A stretch of DNA of 64,000 bases from Asaia prunellae JCM 25354 (lineage in GTDB: Bacteria; Pseudomonadota; Alphaproteobacteria; Acetobacterales; Acetobacteraceae): assembly GCF_000613885.1 (NCBI RefSeq), contig NZ_BAJV01000006.1:62001-126000 (forward strand). The letters are read 5' to 3'. This document shows, one piece after another, positions 19,738-28,987 of this stretch (position 1 is its first letter; every line of letters starts with the position of its first letter). The notes under the pieces were generated by a model, which saw nothing but the letters and a program-made list of their open reading frames with translations, was not told where the DNA came from and searched no databases. Both the position numbers and the translations under genes were made by a program.

Positions 19738-19766
19738 TTGACACGTGGTGTCATGTGACCTGTTTA
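19738..19766 (+). promoter_or_regulatory. Promoter of the pst-pho operon with candidate operator
   Basis: TTGACA (19738-19743) and TGTTTA (19761-19766) are 17 bases apart. The -35 box overlaps a perfect 15-bp inverted repeat, TGACAC-GTG-GTGTCA (19739-19753), and GTGTCAT matches six of seven bases of a Pho-box half-site. The second half-site is poor, so control by PhoB is a likely inference, not a proven match. Confidence 0.55.
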
Positions 19767-19797
19767 CTTCTTGTCTGAGCCAGGACGTACCGACCGA

Positions 19798-20772
19798 ATG
19801 ACTAGCGCTGCCGCTCCGCGGACCCAGCCTGCACCAATACAGGAAGCCCGGAAATTGCCGTTCTGGAAGGGTGACCGTCTCTTTCGGTTCCTTGTCAGTG
19901 CGTGTGCATTACTGGTGCTGGTGTCGCTCGGTGGTCTTGTTCTCACCATGGCATTCGGTGGCAGCAAGGCCTTCAGCACTTTCGGTCCTTCTTTCGTCTT
20001 TCGCAATATCTGGAATCCTGTCACCAATCAGTACGGGGCGCTTGCTCCGGTTTTCGGTACGATCGGCTCGACCCTGATTGCCGTTCTGATCGGTGTGCCG
20101 CTGGCCTTCGGTGCAGCGTTCTGGCTGACCAATATTGCGCCTCCCATGGTGGCCGGGATTGTTGGCACAGCAGTGCAGTTGCTGGCAGCCGTACCGTCGA
20201 TCATTTTCGGCATGTGGGGCTTTTTCATCGTTGTGCCCTTTATGGCGCAGCATGTGCAGCCTTTTTTCCGTCATCATTTTGGTCACGTGCCTGGCATCCG
20301 CTGGCTGGTTCACGGGGCACCGTTCGGATACGGCCTTCTGACGGGAGGGATTGTTCTGGCAGTCATGATCACGCCTTTCGTGACAGCGGTCATGCGTGAT
20401 GTCTTTGCCGTAATGCCTCCCATGCTCAAGGAGAGTGCCTATGGGCTGGGCGCCACGCGCTGGGAGGTCATGCGACGTGTGATCGTTCCCTGGTCTCGGG
20501 CCGGCATGATCGGAGGTGTGGTACTCGGTATGGGACGCGCGCTTGGTGAGACCATGGCCGTGACCTTTGTAATCGGTAACGCCAATACGATTGGCTGGTC
20601 ACTTTTCGCCCCCCGCAACACGGTGGCGTCGCTGGTTGCCCTTGAATTTCCCGAGAGTGCTGCAGGCAGCCTCAAGCTTTCCTCCCTTCTCGCTCTGGGT
20701 TTCATTCTGATGCTTCTTTCCTTCACGACGCTTGCCATTGCGCGTTGGCTGCTGCGGGAGAAAAAAGCATGA
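19798..20772 (+). CDS. pstC: Phosphate ABC transporter permease PstC
   Basis: Inner-membrane permease of the high-affinity phosphate importer, 324 residues with six membrane segments. The permease-ATPase contact loop is ESAYGLGATRWEVMRRVIVPWSRAGMIGG split over residues 215-245, followed by LGMGRALGETMAVTFVIGN, which is diagnostic of Pst permeases. ATG 19798 is preferred to the TTG at 19771 because CAGGACG lies about ten bases upstream and the N-terminus is then normal. The stop overlaps the ATG of pstA by four bases, so the pair is translationally coupled. Confidence 0.95.
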   Translation: MTSAAAPRTQPAPIQEARKLPFWKGDRLFRFLVSACALLVLVSLGGLVLTMAFGGSKAFSTFGPSFVFRNIWNPVTNQYGALAPVFGTIGSTLIAVLIGVPLAFGAAFWLTNIAPPMVAGIVGTAVQLLAAVPSIIFGMWGFFIVVPFMAQHVQPFFRHHFGHVPGIRWLVHGAPFGYGLLTGGIVLAVMITPFVTAVMRDVFAVMPPMLKESAYGLGATRWEVMRRVIVPWSRAGMIGGVVLGMGRALGETMAVTFVIGNANTIGWSLFAPRNTVASLVALEFPESAAGSLKLSSLLALGFILMLLSFTTLAIARWLLREKKA

Positions 20773-21638
20773 GCAAGACGATGGGAGAGGGGTGGCGCAA
20801 GGATCCTCGTGCCACACAACGTCTCGTGATGGATCGTCTGGCAACAGTCATGAGTTTTGTGGCAACGGCTGTGCTGGTTCTGGCTCTGGCCTCCATATTA
20901 TGGACGTTGCTGTGGAACGGCTTTGCAGGTCTTTCCATCGCTGCCCTTCTGCATCCCATGGGGCCGCCCGGCAGTAACGGTGGTCTGGCCAATGCCATTC
21001 TGGGCAGTGTGATCCAGACCGGAGTTGCTCTTATTCTGGCGACACCTGTCGGGCTTGGTTGCGGTATCTACCTGTCTGAATTCGGAAATGGCTCGAAGTT
21101 TGCGACATCGGTGCGTTTCGTATCCGATGTGCTGCTTTCGGCACCTTCCATCCTGATTGGCCTGTTCGTGTATCTCGTTCTTGTGGCACCGTTCGGGCAT
21201 TTCTCCGGTCTTGCAGGCTCTGTCGCCCTCGCCATTCTCGCCGTGCCCATCATCGTGCGCACGACAGAGGACATGCTGCGTCTTGTTCCTGTTGCGATGC
21301 GTGAGGCTGGATCGGCACTTGGCGCCGCACACTGGCGTGTCGTGCTGTTTCTCTGCCTGCGCTCGGCATTGCCTGGCGTGCTGACAGGTATCCTGCTCGC
21401 ACTTGCACGCGTCAGCGGCGAGACGGCGCCTCTGCTCTTTACATCGCTGGGCAATCAGAACTGGTCTTTCAGTCTCGACAAGCCCATGGCGAGTCTACCG
21501 ATTGCCATCTACCAATATGCCGGTGCGTCCTATGACGACTGGGTGCGCCTTGCCTGGACAGGGGCGCTGCTGGTTACTTTGGGTGTGCTGAGTATCAATA
21601 TCATTGTGCGGTTCGGCTTCCGCAGCAAACAGTCATAA
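20769..21638 (+). CDS. pstA: Phosphate ABC transporter permease PstA
   Basis: Second membrane subunit, 289 residues. Family marks are [14 protein letters not shown] near the first periplasmic loop, [35 protein letters not shown], the coupling loop [15 protein letters not shown] and the [20 protein letters not shown] end. ATG 20769 overlaps the stop of pstC (ATGA), which decides this start over the upstream open frame from 20745. pstB follows after 19 bp. Confidence 0.96.
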   Translation: MSKTMGEGWRKDPRATQRLVMDRLATVMSFVATAVLVLALASILWTLLWNGFAGLSIAALLHPMGPPGSNGGLANAILGSVIQTGVALILATPVGLGCGIYLSEFGNGSKFATSVRFVSDVLLSAPSILIGLFVYLVLVAPFGHFSGLAGSVALAILAVPIIVRTTEDMLRLVPVAMREAGSALGAAHWRVVLFLCLRSALPGVLTGILLALARVSGETAPLLFTSLGNQNWSFSLDKPMASLPIAIYQYAGASYDDWVRLAWTGALLVTLGVLSINIIVRFGFRSKQS

Positions 21639-21657
21639 GCAAGAGGACGTTACGCTC

Positions 21658-22464
21658 ATGAGCGAAGCCCTGCATGATCCTTCTTTGATGTCACAGAGTA
21701 CGGCCTTGCCCGAGGCGGCCCTCGCTGTACGCGACCTCGACTTCTACTATGGCGAGAAACAGGCGCTCAAATCCATCACCATGGATTTCCGCAAGCAAAG
21801 TGTAACGGCTATGATTGGCCCCTCTGGCTGTGGCAAGTCGACCTTGCTGCGTATCTTCAACCGCATGTATGATCTCTATCCTGGCCAGAAGGCCACAGGA
21901 TCGGTGTTGTTTGATGGCGCCAATATTCTTGACCCCGCGCTTGACCTCAATATGTTGCGCTCACGTATCGGCATGGTCTTCCAGAAGCCAACACCATTTC
22001 CCATGTCGATTTATGACAATATCGCCTTTGGTGTGCGCTTGCATGAAAAGCTGTCCCGTTCGGCAATGGACGCGCGTGTAGAGGATGTTCTGACCCGCGT
22101 AGCCCTCTGGAAAGAAGTTCGCGATCGCCTCAAGGAGCCTGCGGCAGGTATGTCCGGTGGCCAGCAGCAGCGTCTGTGCATTGCGCGGAGTATTGCGACC
22201 AAGCCGGAGGTCCTGCTTCTGGATGAGCCGACTTCGGCACTCGATCCGATCTCGACGGCGCGTATCGAGGAGCTTCTTGACGAGCTCAAGCAGGATTTCA
22301 CGATTGCCATCGTGACGCATAACATGCAGCAGGCTGCGCGCTGTGCGGATCAGGTTGCGTTTTTCTATCTTGGTTCCCTGATCGAGATGGACAGTGCCGA
22401 CAGGATGTTCACCAACCCGCGCCAGAAACAGACGCAGGATTATATTACCGGGCGCTTCGGTTAA
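21658..22464 (+). CDS. pstB: Phosphate ABC transporter ATPase PstB
   Basis: ATP-hydrolysing subunit, 268 residues. Walker A is GPSGCGKST, the Q-loop lies in [10 protein letters not shown], the signature is [14 protein letters not shown], Walker B is [12 protein letters not shown] and the H-loop is [22 protein letters not shown] is characteristic of PstB. ATG 21658 is used because AAGAGGACG stands upstream and follows the pstA stop; the frame remains open into pstA. It lies 31 bp ahead of phoU. Confidence 0.97.
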   Translation: MSEALHDPSLMSQSTALPEAALAVRDLDFYYGEKQALKSITMDFRKQSVTAMIGPSGCGKSTLLRIFNRMYDLYPGQKATGSVLFDGANILDPALDLNMLRSRIGMVFQKPTPFPMSIYDNIAFGVRLHEKLSRSAMDARVEDVLTRVALWKEVRDRLKEPAAGMSGGQQQRLCIARSIATKPEVLLLDEPTSALDPISTARIEELLDELKQDFTIAIVTHNMQQAARCADQVAFFYLGSLIEMDSADRMFTNPRQKQTQDYITGRFG

Positions 22465-22495
22465 GTTTTCCCCAAGCGGGTAGGAACAAGATATC

Positions 22496-23212
22496 ATGCC
22501 AACGGACAGCCTTCACACCGTCAAGAGCTACGAACAGGAACTGGACCGGATGCGCGCCATGATGGCGCGTATGGGCGGTATTGTCGAAAGTCAGGTCGCA
22601 CAGGCTGTCGCCGCCGTGACCGAGCATGATGAAGATGCTGCCCAGGCAGCGCCTGCGCAGGATCCGCAAGTCGATATGCTTGAGCGTGATGTCGAAGCGC
22701 TGGCTATTCGGCTTCTTGCCTTGCGCAGCCCGATGGCAGGCGATTTGCGTGAGATCGTGGCCGCGCTCAAGATCACAGGTGATCTTGAGCGTATCGGCGA
22801 TTATGCTGCCTCCATCGCCCGTCGCAGCCAGCGTTTCGATCTGGCTGATCGTCAGATCTCTCTCTCCGGCCTGCGCAGCATGGGGCGGCTGGTGCAGGAA
22901 AATTTGCGTCGGGTTATCGATGCCGTTACCCAGCAGGATGCTGACCGCGCAACCGAAGTCTGGCAGGCTGACCGTGAGGTGGATGAGTACTACACGGCCA
23001 TGTTCCGCGAGTTGGTTACCTATATGATGGAAGACCCGCGTAATATCAGCCCCTGCACCCACCTGCTTTTTATTGCCAAGAATTTCGAACGTATCGGTGA
23101 TCATACAACCAACATTGCCGAGCGCGTCTATTATGCTGTGACAGGTGAAAATCTGCCAGCCGTGCGCCCTCGTGGCGGTCTTACAGCCGGGGATGATCTG
23201 GTTTCACGATGA
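22496..23212 (+). CDS. phoU: Phosphate signalling regulator PhoU
   Basis: A 238-residue all-helical protein made of two PhoU repeats (about residues 15-105 and 120-210). Each has a metal-binding E..G..A..I helix pattern: LREIVAALKITGDLERIGDYAASIA and THLLFIAKNFERIGDHTTNIAE. PhoU links the Pst transporter to the PhoR sensor and keeps it silent when phosphate is plentiful. Its last four bases overlap the start of phoB (ATGA at 23209-23212). Confidence 0.96.
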   Translation: MPTDSLHTVKSYEQELDRMRAMMARMGGIVESQVAQAVAAVTEHDEDAAQAAPAQDPQVDMLERDVEALAIRLLALRSPMAGDLREIVAALKITGDLERIGDYAASIARRSQRFDLADRQISLSGLRSMGRLVQENLRRVIDAVTQQDADRATEVWQADREVDEYYTAMFRELVTYMMEDPRNISPCTHLLFIAKNFERIGDHTTNIAERVYYAVTGENLPAVRPRGGLTAGDDLVSR

Positions 23213-23904
23213 GTGGTTTGCTTGTGAAGATCGTTGTCGTTGAGGATGATCCCTCTCTTCAGTTGATGATCCGCTATAATCTCGACAAGCTGGGCTATGA
23301 TGTCTCGGCATTTCCCGAGGCCGAACTGGCATGGGAGCATATCTCTCGCGCTCGACCGGATGCTGTGGTGCTCGACTGGATGTTGCCCGGCATGTCAGGA
23401 CTTGATCTGTGCAGACGCATCAGAGGGACAGCCAGTCTGCATGATCTGCCCGTTCTGATGCTGACGGCGCGGGCTGACGAGCAGGACAGTATCCGTGGCC
23501 TTGATAGCGGAGCGGATGATTATATTGCCAAGCCGTGCAGCATAGAGGCTCTTGATGCGCGTCTGCGTGCCTTGTTGAGGCGCACCCAGCCGGTCAAGCA
23601 GAACGTGCTGAATTTCGCTGATTTGCAGCTCGATCTGACAACTCACCGCGCCGAACGAAACGGTCGTTCCCTTACTCTGGGTCCGACTGAGTTTCGTTTG
23701 CTGGAATTTCTGATGCGCCACCCCAGACGTGTCTTTTCGCGTGAGGATCTGCTTCAGAAGGTCTGGGGCTCGAATGTCCATGTCGAGCTCAGAACCATCG
23801 ACGTCCATATCCGTCGCTTGCGTCGTGCGCTCAATCTGGACGAAGAGATGGATTATGTGCGTACTGTGCGTTCGGCCGGTTATGCGCTTGATGATCAGGC
23901 CTGA
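23209..23904 (+). CDS. phoB: PhoB response regulator
   Basis: OmpR-type regulator of 231 residues. The receiver has the acidic pair VVEDD, phosphorylated Asp56 in VVLDWMLPG, and Lys in YIAKPCS. The winged helix has LTLGPTEFRLLEFLMRHPRR, DLLQKVWGSNVHVELRTIDVHI split by one turn, and the end YVRTVRSAGYALD, all typical of PhoB. It is coupled to phoU by a 4-bp overlap and followed by phoR. Expected targets are the pst operon and pstS. Confidence 0.95.
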   Translation: MSGLLVKIVVVEDDPSLQLMIRYNLDKLGYDVSAFPEAELAWEHISRARPDAVVLDWMLPGMSGLDLCRRIRGTASLHDLPVLMLTARADEQDSIRGLDSGADDYIAKPCSIEALDARLRALLRRTQPVKQNVLNFADLQLDLTTHRAERNGRSLTLGPTEFRLLEFLMRHPRRVFSREDLLQKVWGSNVHVELRTIDVHIRRLRRALNLDEEMDYVRTVRSAGYALDDQA

Positions 23905-25064
23905 GGAAGCGCAGCTCTGACCTTCGCTCTCTTTGCGCTGCTGGCGCTTGCTTTGCTGGGTTGGGGCTTCTCCTGGCGCGCCTGGCATAGGCGTTCAGGC
24001 CAGGCGCAGTCTGCTTCTTCCCTGACATCCCAGCCACTGTCAGGAGAAGGGCCGAAAGCCTCGGCATTCTGCGACCTCCTGCCCATTCCTGCGGTCCTTC
24101 TTGATCGTGGGGGGCGTATCTATCACGCCAATCGTGTTGCGCATTCGACTTTCGGTGACGCTCTGGGTGCGGTGATCCGTCATCCTGCTGTGCAATCGGT
24201 TCTGACAACATTGACGCCGGAAACCGGGGTTGTAACCCGGGTTGAGCTTGATGTCCCGGTGCGGCGCATTGTGCAGGTCACTTTCCGTAAATGGTCTGAA
24301 CGGTTTGCCAGTGATATCGGGTGGACGGAGGGCGTTCTTGCCGTGCTCGATGATTGCTCCGAAGTCGAGGTGGTAGATCGGATGCGTGCTGATTTCGTGG
24401 CCTATGCAAGCCATGAATTACGTACGCCTTTAGCTTCCCTGATCGGCTTTATCGAAACCCTTCAGGGGCCAGCCTCTGACGATCCGGCCGCACAACAGCA
24501 GTTTCTGGCTATCATGGCTGCTCAGGCGGCCCGGATGGAGCGGTTGATCGAGCGTCTGCTTTATCTCTCCCGGGTCCAGCGTCTTGAGCATATGCGTCCC
24601 AGCGAGATGGTGGCAGCCCAGGACATCATGGATCGCGTGCTTGAAGACAGTCAGATTCTCATACGGTCATCTGAAGCCCGTCTGATCATCATGCCCACGG
24701 ATGAGGATCTGTTCTTTCCGGCCGATGAAGACCAGATTGTGCAGGTATTGCTCAATCTGGTCGAAAATGCGCTCAAATATGCAGGTCCGAAGATCGAGAT
24801 AAGGGTCGGGATCACTGCGGATAATGGCAAGGGCGTCGAGATTACGGTTGCCGATAATGGCCGCGGTGTGGAGACGCAGCATGTGCCTCGTCTGACAGAG
24901 CGTTTCTATCGTGTCGAAGGACGGGTGACCGCCTCGCAAAGCGGCACGGGTCTGGGGCTGGCGATTGTAAAACATATCGTTGATCGCATGGTGGGCGCCT
25001 TCGGATTGAAAGCGCACCGGGCAAGGGGATGACCTGTCGTATCTGGTTGCCCAGGGCAGGATAA
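23891..25064 (+). CDS. phoR: PhoR sensor histidine kinase (frameshifted)
   Basis: Membrane sensor kinase partner of PhoB. There is one N-terminal membrane helix (TFALFALLALALLGWGFSW), a PAS-like region (LLPIPAVLLDRGGRIYHANR), the His box FVAYASHELRTPLASLIGFI, and the N, G1 and G2 boxes (LLNLVENALKYA, VADNGRGV, GTGLGLAIVKHI). The open frame stops early at 25030-25032; one extra C near 24985 restores HGGRLRIESAPGKGMTCRIW and a stop at 25062-25064. At the 5' end there is no proper start in frame: ATG 23891, overlapping phoB, gives MIRPEEAQL and joins the helix if one base is added near 23916. With both repairs it has 391 residues. Confidence 0.88.
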
Positions 25065-25083
25065 GACGCCCTGGACTGCGCTA

Positions 25084-25455
25084 TCAGAACCAGCCGCGTG
25101 GGTTGCTCATTGGTACCTCATCGGTGAGGGCAATAATGGGCCGGATGACGCGGACCAGCCACCAGACGAACAGCAGGGCAAAAAGCAGATAACCGACACC
25201 GACAAGGCAGAGTACGCCAGCAATGACTGCGCCGCAGATCCCGAGCCAGAATGTGCGGATGGCATAGGTGAAATGGCTCTCATAGATTGTACTCTGGGCG
25301 TCGCCGCGTTTGAGATAGGCCACGATTACTCCCGGAAAGCTCGTGATGCCGAAAAAAAACGTAGCGACGAAAAGGATGTGCACGATCCAGGCCCAGCGTC
25401 TTGCGCGCTCGCTGCGTTGTGAAGCGGGCCAGGAATGGGAAAAACCGGGTTGCAT
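25084..25455 (-). CDS. DUF4870-like membrane protein
   Basis: A short membrane protein (123 residues from the ATG at 25455; 131 if the ATG at 25479 is used). Family features are SERARRWAWIVHILFVATFF, GVIVAYLKRGDAQ, then TIYESHFTYAIRTFWLG and the closing VWWLVRVIRPIIAL with a NPRGWF tail, the usual DUF4870 layout of three membrane helices. Function is unknown. It is inverted between phoR and pstS and separates pstS from the rest of the phosphate operon; its start lies about 110 bp from the divergent pstS start. Confidence 0.85.
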   Translation of the reverse strand: MQPGFSHSWPASQRSERARRWAWIVHILFVATFFFGITSFPGVIVAYLKRGDAQSTIYESHFTYAIRTFWLGICGAVIAGVLCLVGVGYLLFALLFVWWLVRVIRPIIALTDEVPMSNPRGWF

Positions 25456-25563
25456 GTGAGGTTTCGATCCTTGTGCCATGCTGTGCTAGAGGAGAAGCAG
25501 GGGCTTCCTGATCAGGTTATCCTGAAGAGGCCTGTGGTTGTTACAGAAAAACTGATTGGCGAC

Positions 25564-26556
25564 ATGAATTCGTTTTCACGCTTTTCCTTTTTGTTCTCTC
25601 TCGCGGCGTTGCTTTCCCCCTGTATGGCGGAGGCCCAAAGTGTAACGGGCGCCGGGTCGAGTTTTGCCGCGCCACTTTATGAGAGCTGGGGTGTCCTCGC
25701 GCAGGAAAAGGGAAATATAAGCGTCAATTACCAGAGTGTCGGATCCGGAGCCGGACTGAATCAGGTTGTTGCAGGCACGGTTGATTTCGGGGCATCCGAC
25801 AAGCCTGCCGCCAAGACGCTCCTGTCTGATCATCAGCTCTATCAGTTTCCAACGACACTCGGGGCGATTGTGGTTATTGTCAATCTGCCTGATATGCCTG
25901 CCGGTGCACTGCGTCTCGATGGCCCTACCCTGGCGGCAATCTATGATGGTCGTATCAGTGAATGGAATGATCAGCGTATTCAGGCGCAGAATCCCGGCGT
26001 GAGCCTGCCTGATATTGATGTGGCACCAATCCATCGGGCGGATGCTTCAGGGACAAGCTTCGTGTTTACCTCCTATCTTTCTCATGTCTCTGCGGAATGG
26101 CGGACAAGGGTGGGGGCAGGGACTTCTGTTGCCTGGACCGAAGGTGCCGGTGCGCGTGGCAATGACGGAGTTGCTGCCAGCGTACGTGAAACAGTCGGCG
26201 GTATCGGCTATGTGGAATATGCCTATGCCAGTCACAATCATATTCCTATGGCTCAACTGAAAACTCATGATGGCGCCTATGTCGAAGCAGTACCGGCGAA
26301 TTTTGCGGCTGCCGCGTCTGAGGCAGACTGGGCGCATGCGGATAATCATGTCGTCGATCTGCTTGATGCATCAGGCAGGAATGCATGGCCAATCATGAGT
26401 GCGACCTATGCGATTGTGCCAAAAGCCGCCCGTCCCGAAGTGAGGCGATTTTTCGAGATCGGTCTGACCGATGGAGAAGATGTGGCCAGAAAGCTGGATT
26501 ATATTACTCTTCCGGCTTCGGTGCGCAAAGATATCCTGAAGGAATGGCCGCGCTGA
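25564..26556 (+). CDS. pstS: Phosphate-binding periplasmic protein PstS
   Basis: Substrate-binding protein of the Pst importer, 330 residues with a signal peptide (cleavage near CMAEAQ). Phosphate-site motifs are VTGAGSSFAAPLY near the N-terminus, YQSVGSGAGLNQVVAGTVDFGASDKPA split over residues 60-85, and HRADASGTSFVF in the middle. ATG 25564 is chosen because it begins the signal peptide; the frame is open further upstream. Unusually it stands after phoR and a reversed DUF4870 gene rather than first in the pst operon, so it needs its own promoter. Confidence 0.95.
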   Translation: MNSFSRFSFLFSLAALLSPCMAEAQSVTGAGSSFAAPLYESWGVLAQEKGNISVNYQSVGSGAGLNQVVAGTVDFGASDKPAAKTLLSDHQLYQFPTTLGAIVVIVNLPDMPAGALRLDGPTLAAIYDGRISEWNDQRIQAQNPGVSLPDIDVAPIHRADASGTSFVFTSYLSHVSAEWRTRVGAGTSVAWTEGAGARGNDGVAASVRETVGGIGYVEYAYASHNHIPMAQLKTHDGAYVEAVPANFAAAASEADWAHADNHVVDLLDASGRNAWPIMSATYAIVPKAARPEVRRFFEIGLTDGEDVARKLDYITLPASVRKDILKEWPR

Positions 26557-26718
26557 GCGTCCGCATTCGTAAAAGTTCCCGTGCGGCGTGATAGCAAAGT
26601 CTTGATAAGGCATGGCATTTTCAACTGCGCTGAGCTGTCTATTCTGAAACGGCCTTCAGATGTCCAATCTGCAACTCCGGACAGGGGCTCAAAATCGTGA
26701 TTGCGCGGGAATATTCCT

Positions 26719-27186
26719 ATGCCTCTGCCTTCTTTTCTCTTTGTCTGCACAGGCAATATCTGCCGTTCTCCTCTTGCGGAAGCAGCCATGCGTGCCGAGG
26801 CCGCAAAGCGCGGACTGACTCTGGATATCGATTCCGCAGCGACAGGAGTCTGGCATGTAGGAGAGATGCCGGATATCCGGGCGCGTCGCGTCGCAAAACG
26901 TCATGGACTCGATATCGAATCCTATGTCGCCAGACAGGTCTGTGAAGAGGATTTCGCGCGTTTTGATCATATCATAGCGCTTGATTCAGGTCATTTGCGT
27001 GCCTTGCGCCGTCTGGCCCCCGAAGCTGACCGGGAGCGTATCCGCCTCTTGCTCGATTACGTTCCTGAACGGCGGGGTGAGGAAATTTCCGATCCGTTCT
27101 ATGGAAAGGATATTGATTTCGAGACCGCCTGGCAGGAAATTGCTCTGGGATGTGCGAATCTGGCCAGTTTCACCCTCGATTCCTGA
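26719..27186 (+). CDS. Low-molecular-weight protein-tyrosine phosphatase
   Basis: A 155-residue LMW-PTP. The active-site loop is VCTGNICRSP with nucleophile Cys10 and Arg16 (CX5R), and the general-acid Asp is in ISDPFYGKD near residue 125. Members act on tyrosine kinases of exopolysaccharide synthesis, on other phosphotyrosine proteins or on small molecules; no kinase lies nearby. ATG 26719 is used because the P-loop must lie near the N-terminus and GGGAA stands upstream. It is convergent with the XRE-cupin gene. Confidence 0.95.
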   Translation: MPLPSFLFVCTGNICRSPLAEAAMRAEAAKRGLTLDIDSAATGVWHVGEMPDIRARRVAKRHGLDIESYVARQVCEEDFARFDHIIALDSGHLRALRRLAPEADRERIRLLLDYVPERRGEEISDPFYGKDIDFETAWQEIALGCANLASFTLDS

Positions 27187-27249
27187 TGACTGCCCTGCTG
27201 TCGAGGCCGTTTCTCTCATTGGCGACATGCCGGATAACGGCCATCCAAT

Positions 27250-27813
27250 TCACGTATTTTCGATAATCAGCACAGCTGAGGTGTCCGGTTCCAGCGCGTG
27301 ATATTGATGGGGGACATCCGCAGGATAGGCAATGTAATCACCAGGGCACAACTCTATCTCCTTGCCTGCAGGACCGAAAAGGGCTTTGCCCGCAGCGAGA
27401 ACGACATGCTCTACGGTTCCTGCTGCGTGCGCCCTTGCCTGATAGGGCTCACCCGGTTGCAGTGTTATCCGATAGATATCCCGCCTTGCGCCGGGCAGGC
27501 AGGCCGCCAGCAAGGTTGTGGTGTAATTGCTGTGCTCTGAAATCCGGGGTGTTCCACACCCGGCCCTGATTACCTGAATACGAGGACGCTCGTCTTCAAC
27601 AAGGCGGCTGAACGGGACCCCGAGTGTCGCAGCCAACGACCAGATCGTTTCGAGACTGGGATTGCCGATGCCATTCTCAAGCTGCGAAAGTGTCGATTTT
27701 GCAAGGCCAGCGCGTTTGGCCAACTCGGTTACGCTAAGACCCACGCGCAGTCTTTCGCGACGCAATGCCAGCGCAAAAGCTGCAACGGGGCCGGTAATCA
27801 CGCCTTCAGTCAC
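27250..27813 (-). CDS. XRE family regulator with cupin domain
   Basis: A 187-residue regulator: N-terminal Cro/C1 helix-turn-helix (LRRERLRVGLSVTELAKRAG, then SKSTLSQLENGIGNPSLETI, about residues 15-70), then a C-terminal cupin barrel (YRITLQPGEPYQARAHAAG, PGDYIAYPADVPHQYHAL). Such proteins sense small molecules and often sit beside the transporter they control. Here azlC-azlD is divergent with 107 bp between, and that gap contains paired TGAAC/GTTCA repeats, so it probably controls azlCD. The ligand may be an amino acid (inference). Confidence 0.92.
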   Translation of the reverse strand: MTEGVITGPVAAFALALRRERLRVGLSVTELAKRAGLAKSTLSQLENGIGNPSLETIWSLAATLGVPFSRLVEDERPRIQVIRAGCGTPRISEHSNYTTTLLAACLPGARRDIYRITLQPGEPYQARAHAAGTVEHVVLAAGKALFGPAGKEIELCPGDYIAYPADVPHQYHALEPDTSAVLIIENT

Positions 27814-27854
27814 AGGTCATTCCGTTCAGTATATTATCCGGTCGTTCTGCTTGA

Positions 27855-27893
27855 TGAACAGTGCCTTGTTCATTATATTGAACTTTCGTTCAA
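27855..27893. promoter_or_regulatory. Two inverted repeats between the XRE-cupin gene and azlC
   Basis: TGAACA-gtgcct-TGTTCA (27855-27872) and TTGAAC-tttc-GTTCAA (27878-27893) are perfect inverted repeats sharing the half-site TGAAC/GTTCA, in an AT-rich stretch that includes TATATT. They are good candidates for operators of the neighbouring regulator. Confidence 0.6.
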
Positions 27894-27920
27894 TTAAAAA
27901 TGTAATCTGATTATCCAGCA

Positions 27921-28655
27921 ATGATACACAAATCGCCTGACAATGCTATTCCGACCGTCGGTCGGAGTTCTGATGCGCTTCGAGGGCTACGCAATGCCGT
28001 GCCTATAATGATCGGTTTTGTGCCGTTTGCGCTTGTGCTGGGAGCGCAGGCGAGCGCCAAAGGGTTCACGCTGGCCGAGGTTCCGCTCCTGACGGGTCTC
28101 AATTTTGCCGGTGGATCTGAATTTGCCGCGATCGGGCTCTGGACATCGCCTCCCCATCTGCTTCTGCTGGTTGGTGTCACACTGCTGGTCAATAGTCGTC
28201 ACGTACTTATGGGAGCCGCTCTGGCGCCGTATTTGCGGCGCTTTTCGAGGCATCGGGCGCTTGTGATGCTTGCCTTCATGTGTGACGAGACATGGGCTCT
28301 GGCACTGGCTGACGCAAAGAAACGCAAGACTGTCGGCATCGAGCCGGCATTGAGTCTGGGTTACTATGCAGGCGTATCGGCCGGACTCTATCTGACCTGG
28401 GTAATTTTCACCGGGCTGGGTGCAGCCCTGGGTCCGATACTTGGCGATGTGACGCGTTATGGCTTCGACATGGCCTTTCCGGCAGTGTTCCTCGTTCTTT
28501 TGCGTGGCATGTGGGCGGGTTTTCGCAGGTCGCGTCCCTGGTTGGTCAGTCTGGTTGTGGCAGGGCTGACATATCTCCTCATACCAGGTGCATGGTACGT
28601 TCCTGCCGGAGCGCTCTCAGGTATCGTGTCTGCATGGGTCTGGGCACGGGCATGA
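27921..28655 (+). CDS. azlC: AzlC family branched-chain amino acid exporter, large subunit
   Basis: Inner-membrane protein of 244 residues. Motifs: AVPIMIGFVPFALVLGAQAS, LNFAGGSEFAAIGLW, LVNSRHVLMGAAL and MCDETWALA, all landmarks of AzlC/YgaZ. AzlC and AzlD together export branched-chain or related amino acids. The stop overlaps the ATG of azlD (ATGA), a strong sign of coupling. It is divergent from a cupin-type regulator. Confidence 0.95.
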   Translation: MIHKSPDNAIPTVGRSSDALRGLRNAVPIMIGFVPFALVLGAQASAKGFTLAEVPLLTGLNFAGGSEFAAIGLWTSPPHLLLLVGVTLLVNSRHVLMGAALAPYLRRFSRHRALVMLAFMCDETWALALADAKKRKTVGIEPALSLGYYAGVSAGLYLTWVIFTGLGAALGPILGDVTRYGFDMAFPAVFLVLLRGMWAGFRRSRPWLVSLVVAGLTYLLIPGAWYVPAGALSGIVSAWVWARA

Positions 28656-28951
28656 CCGTTCATCCGATGACGCTTCTGGCGATCATATCGATGGCCTGCG
28701 CCACTTTCCTTACCCGTGCGACGGGTTATATGGTGCTTGGTAATCGTGAGTTGTCACCTCGTATGCGTGAGGTGCTGGATGCAGCGCCAGGCTGCGTGCT
28801 TATCTCGGTGATTGCGCCGCATTTCGTCTCCGGTCATCCCGCTGATCTTCTGGCGATGGCACTGACTATTCTGGCTGCTATGCGTTTCTCGTTACTCCCT
28901 ACCGTGATCATCGGCATAGCGAGCGCAGGGATATTGCGGGCAATATTCTAG
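28652..28951 (+). CDS. azlD: AzlD family amino acid exporter, small subunit
   Basis: A 99-residue membrane protein with four hydrophobic segments: LLAIISMACATFLTRATGYM, then LSPRMREVLDAAPGCVLISV and two more to the end. This matches AzlD/YgaH, the small partner of AzlC. ATG 28652 overlaps the azlC stop by four bases, which decides the start over the longer open frame inside azlC. Confidence 0.93.
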   Translation: MTVHPMTLLAIISMACATFLTRATGYMVLGNRELSPRMREVLDAAPGCVLISVIAPHFVSGHPADLLAMALTILAAMRFSLLPTVIIGIASAGILRAIF

Positions 28952-28987
28952 AGCGTTCACAAGACAGGACAGATGATTGTCTCTGGT

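Noticed and set aside
25490-25563. Pho box before pstS
   Set aside because: CTGTGGTTGTTACAG has some resemblance but no second repeat at the right spacing.
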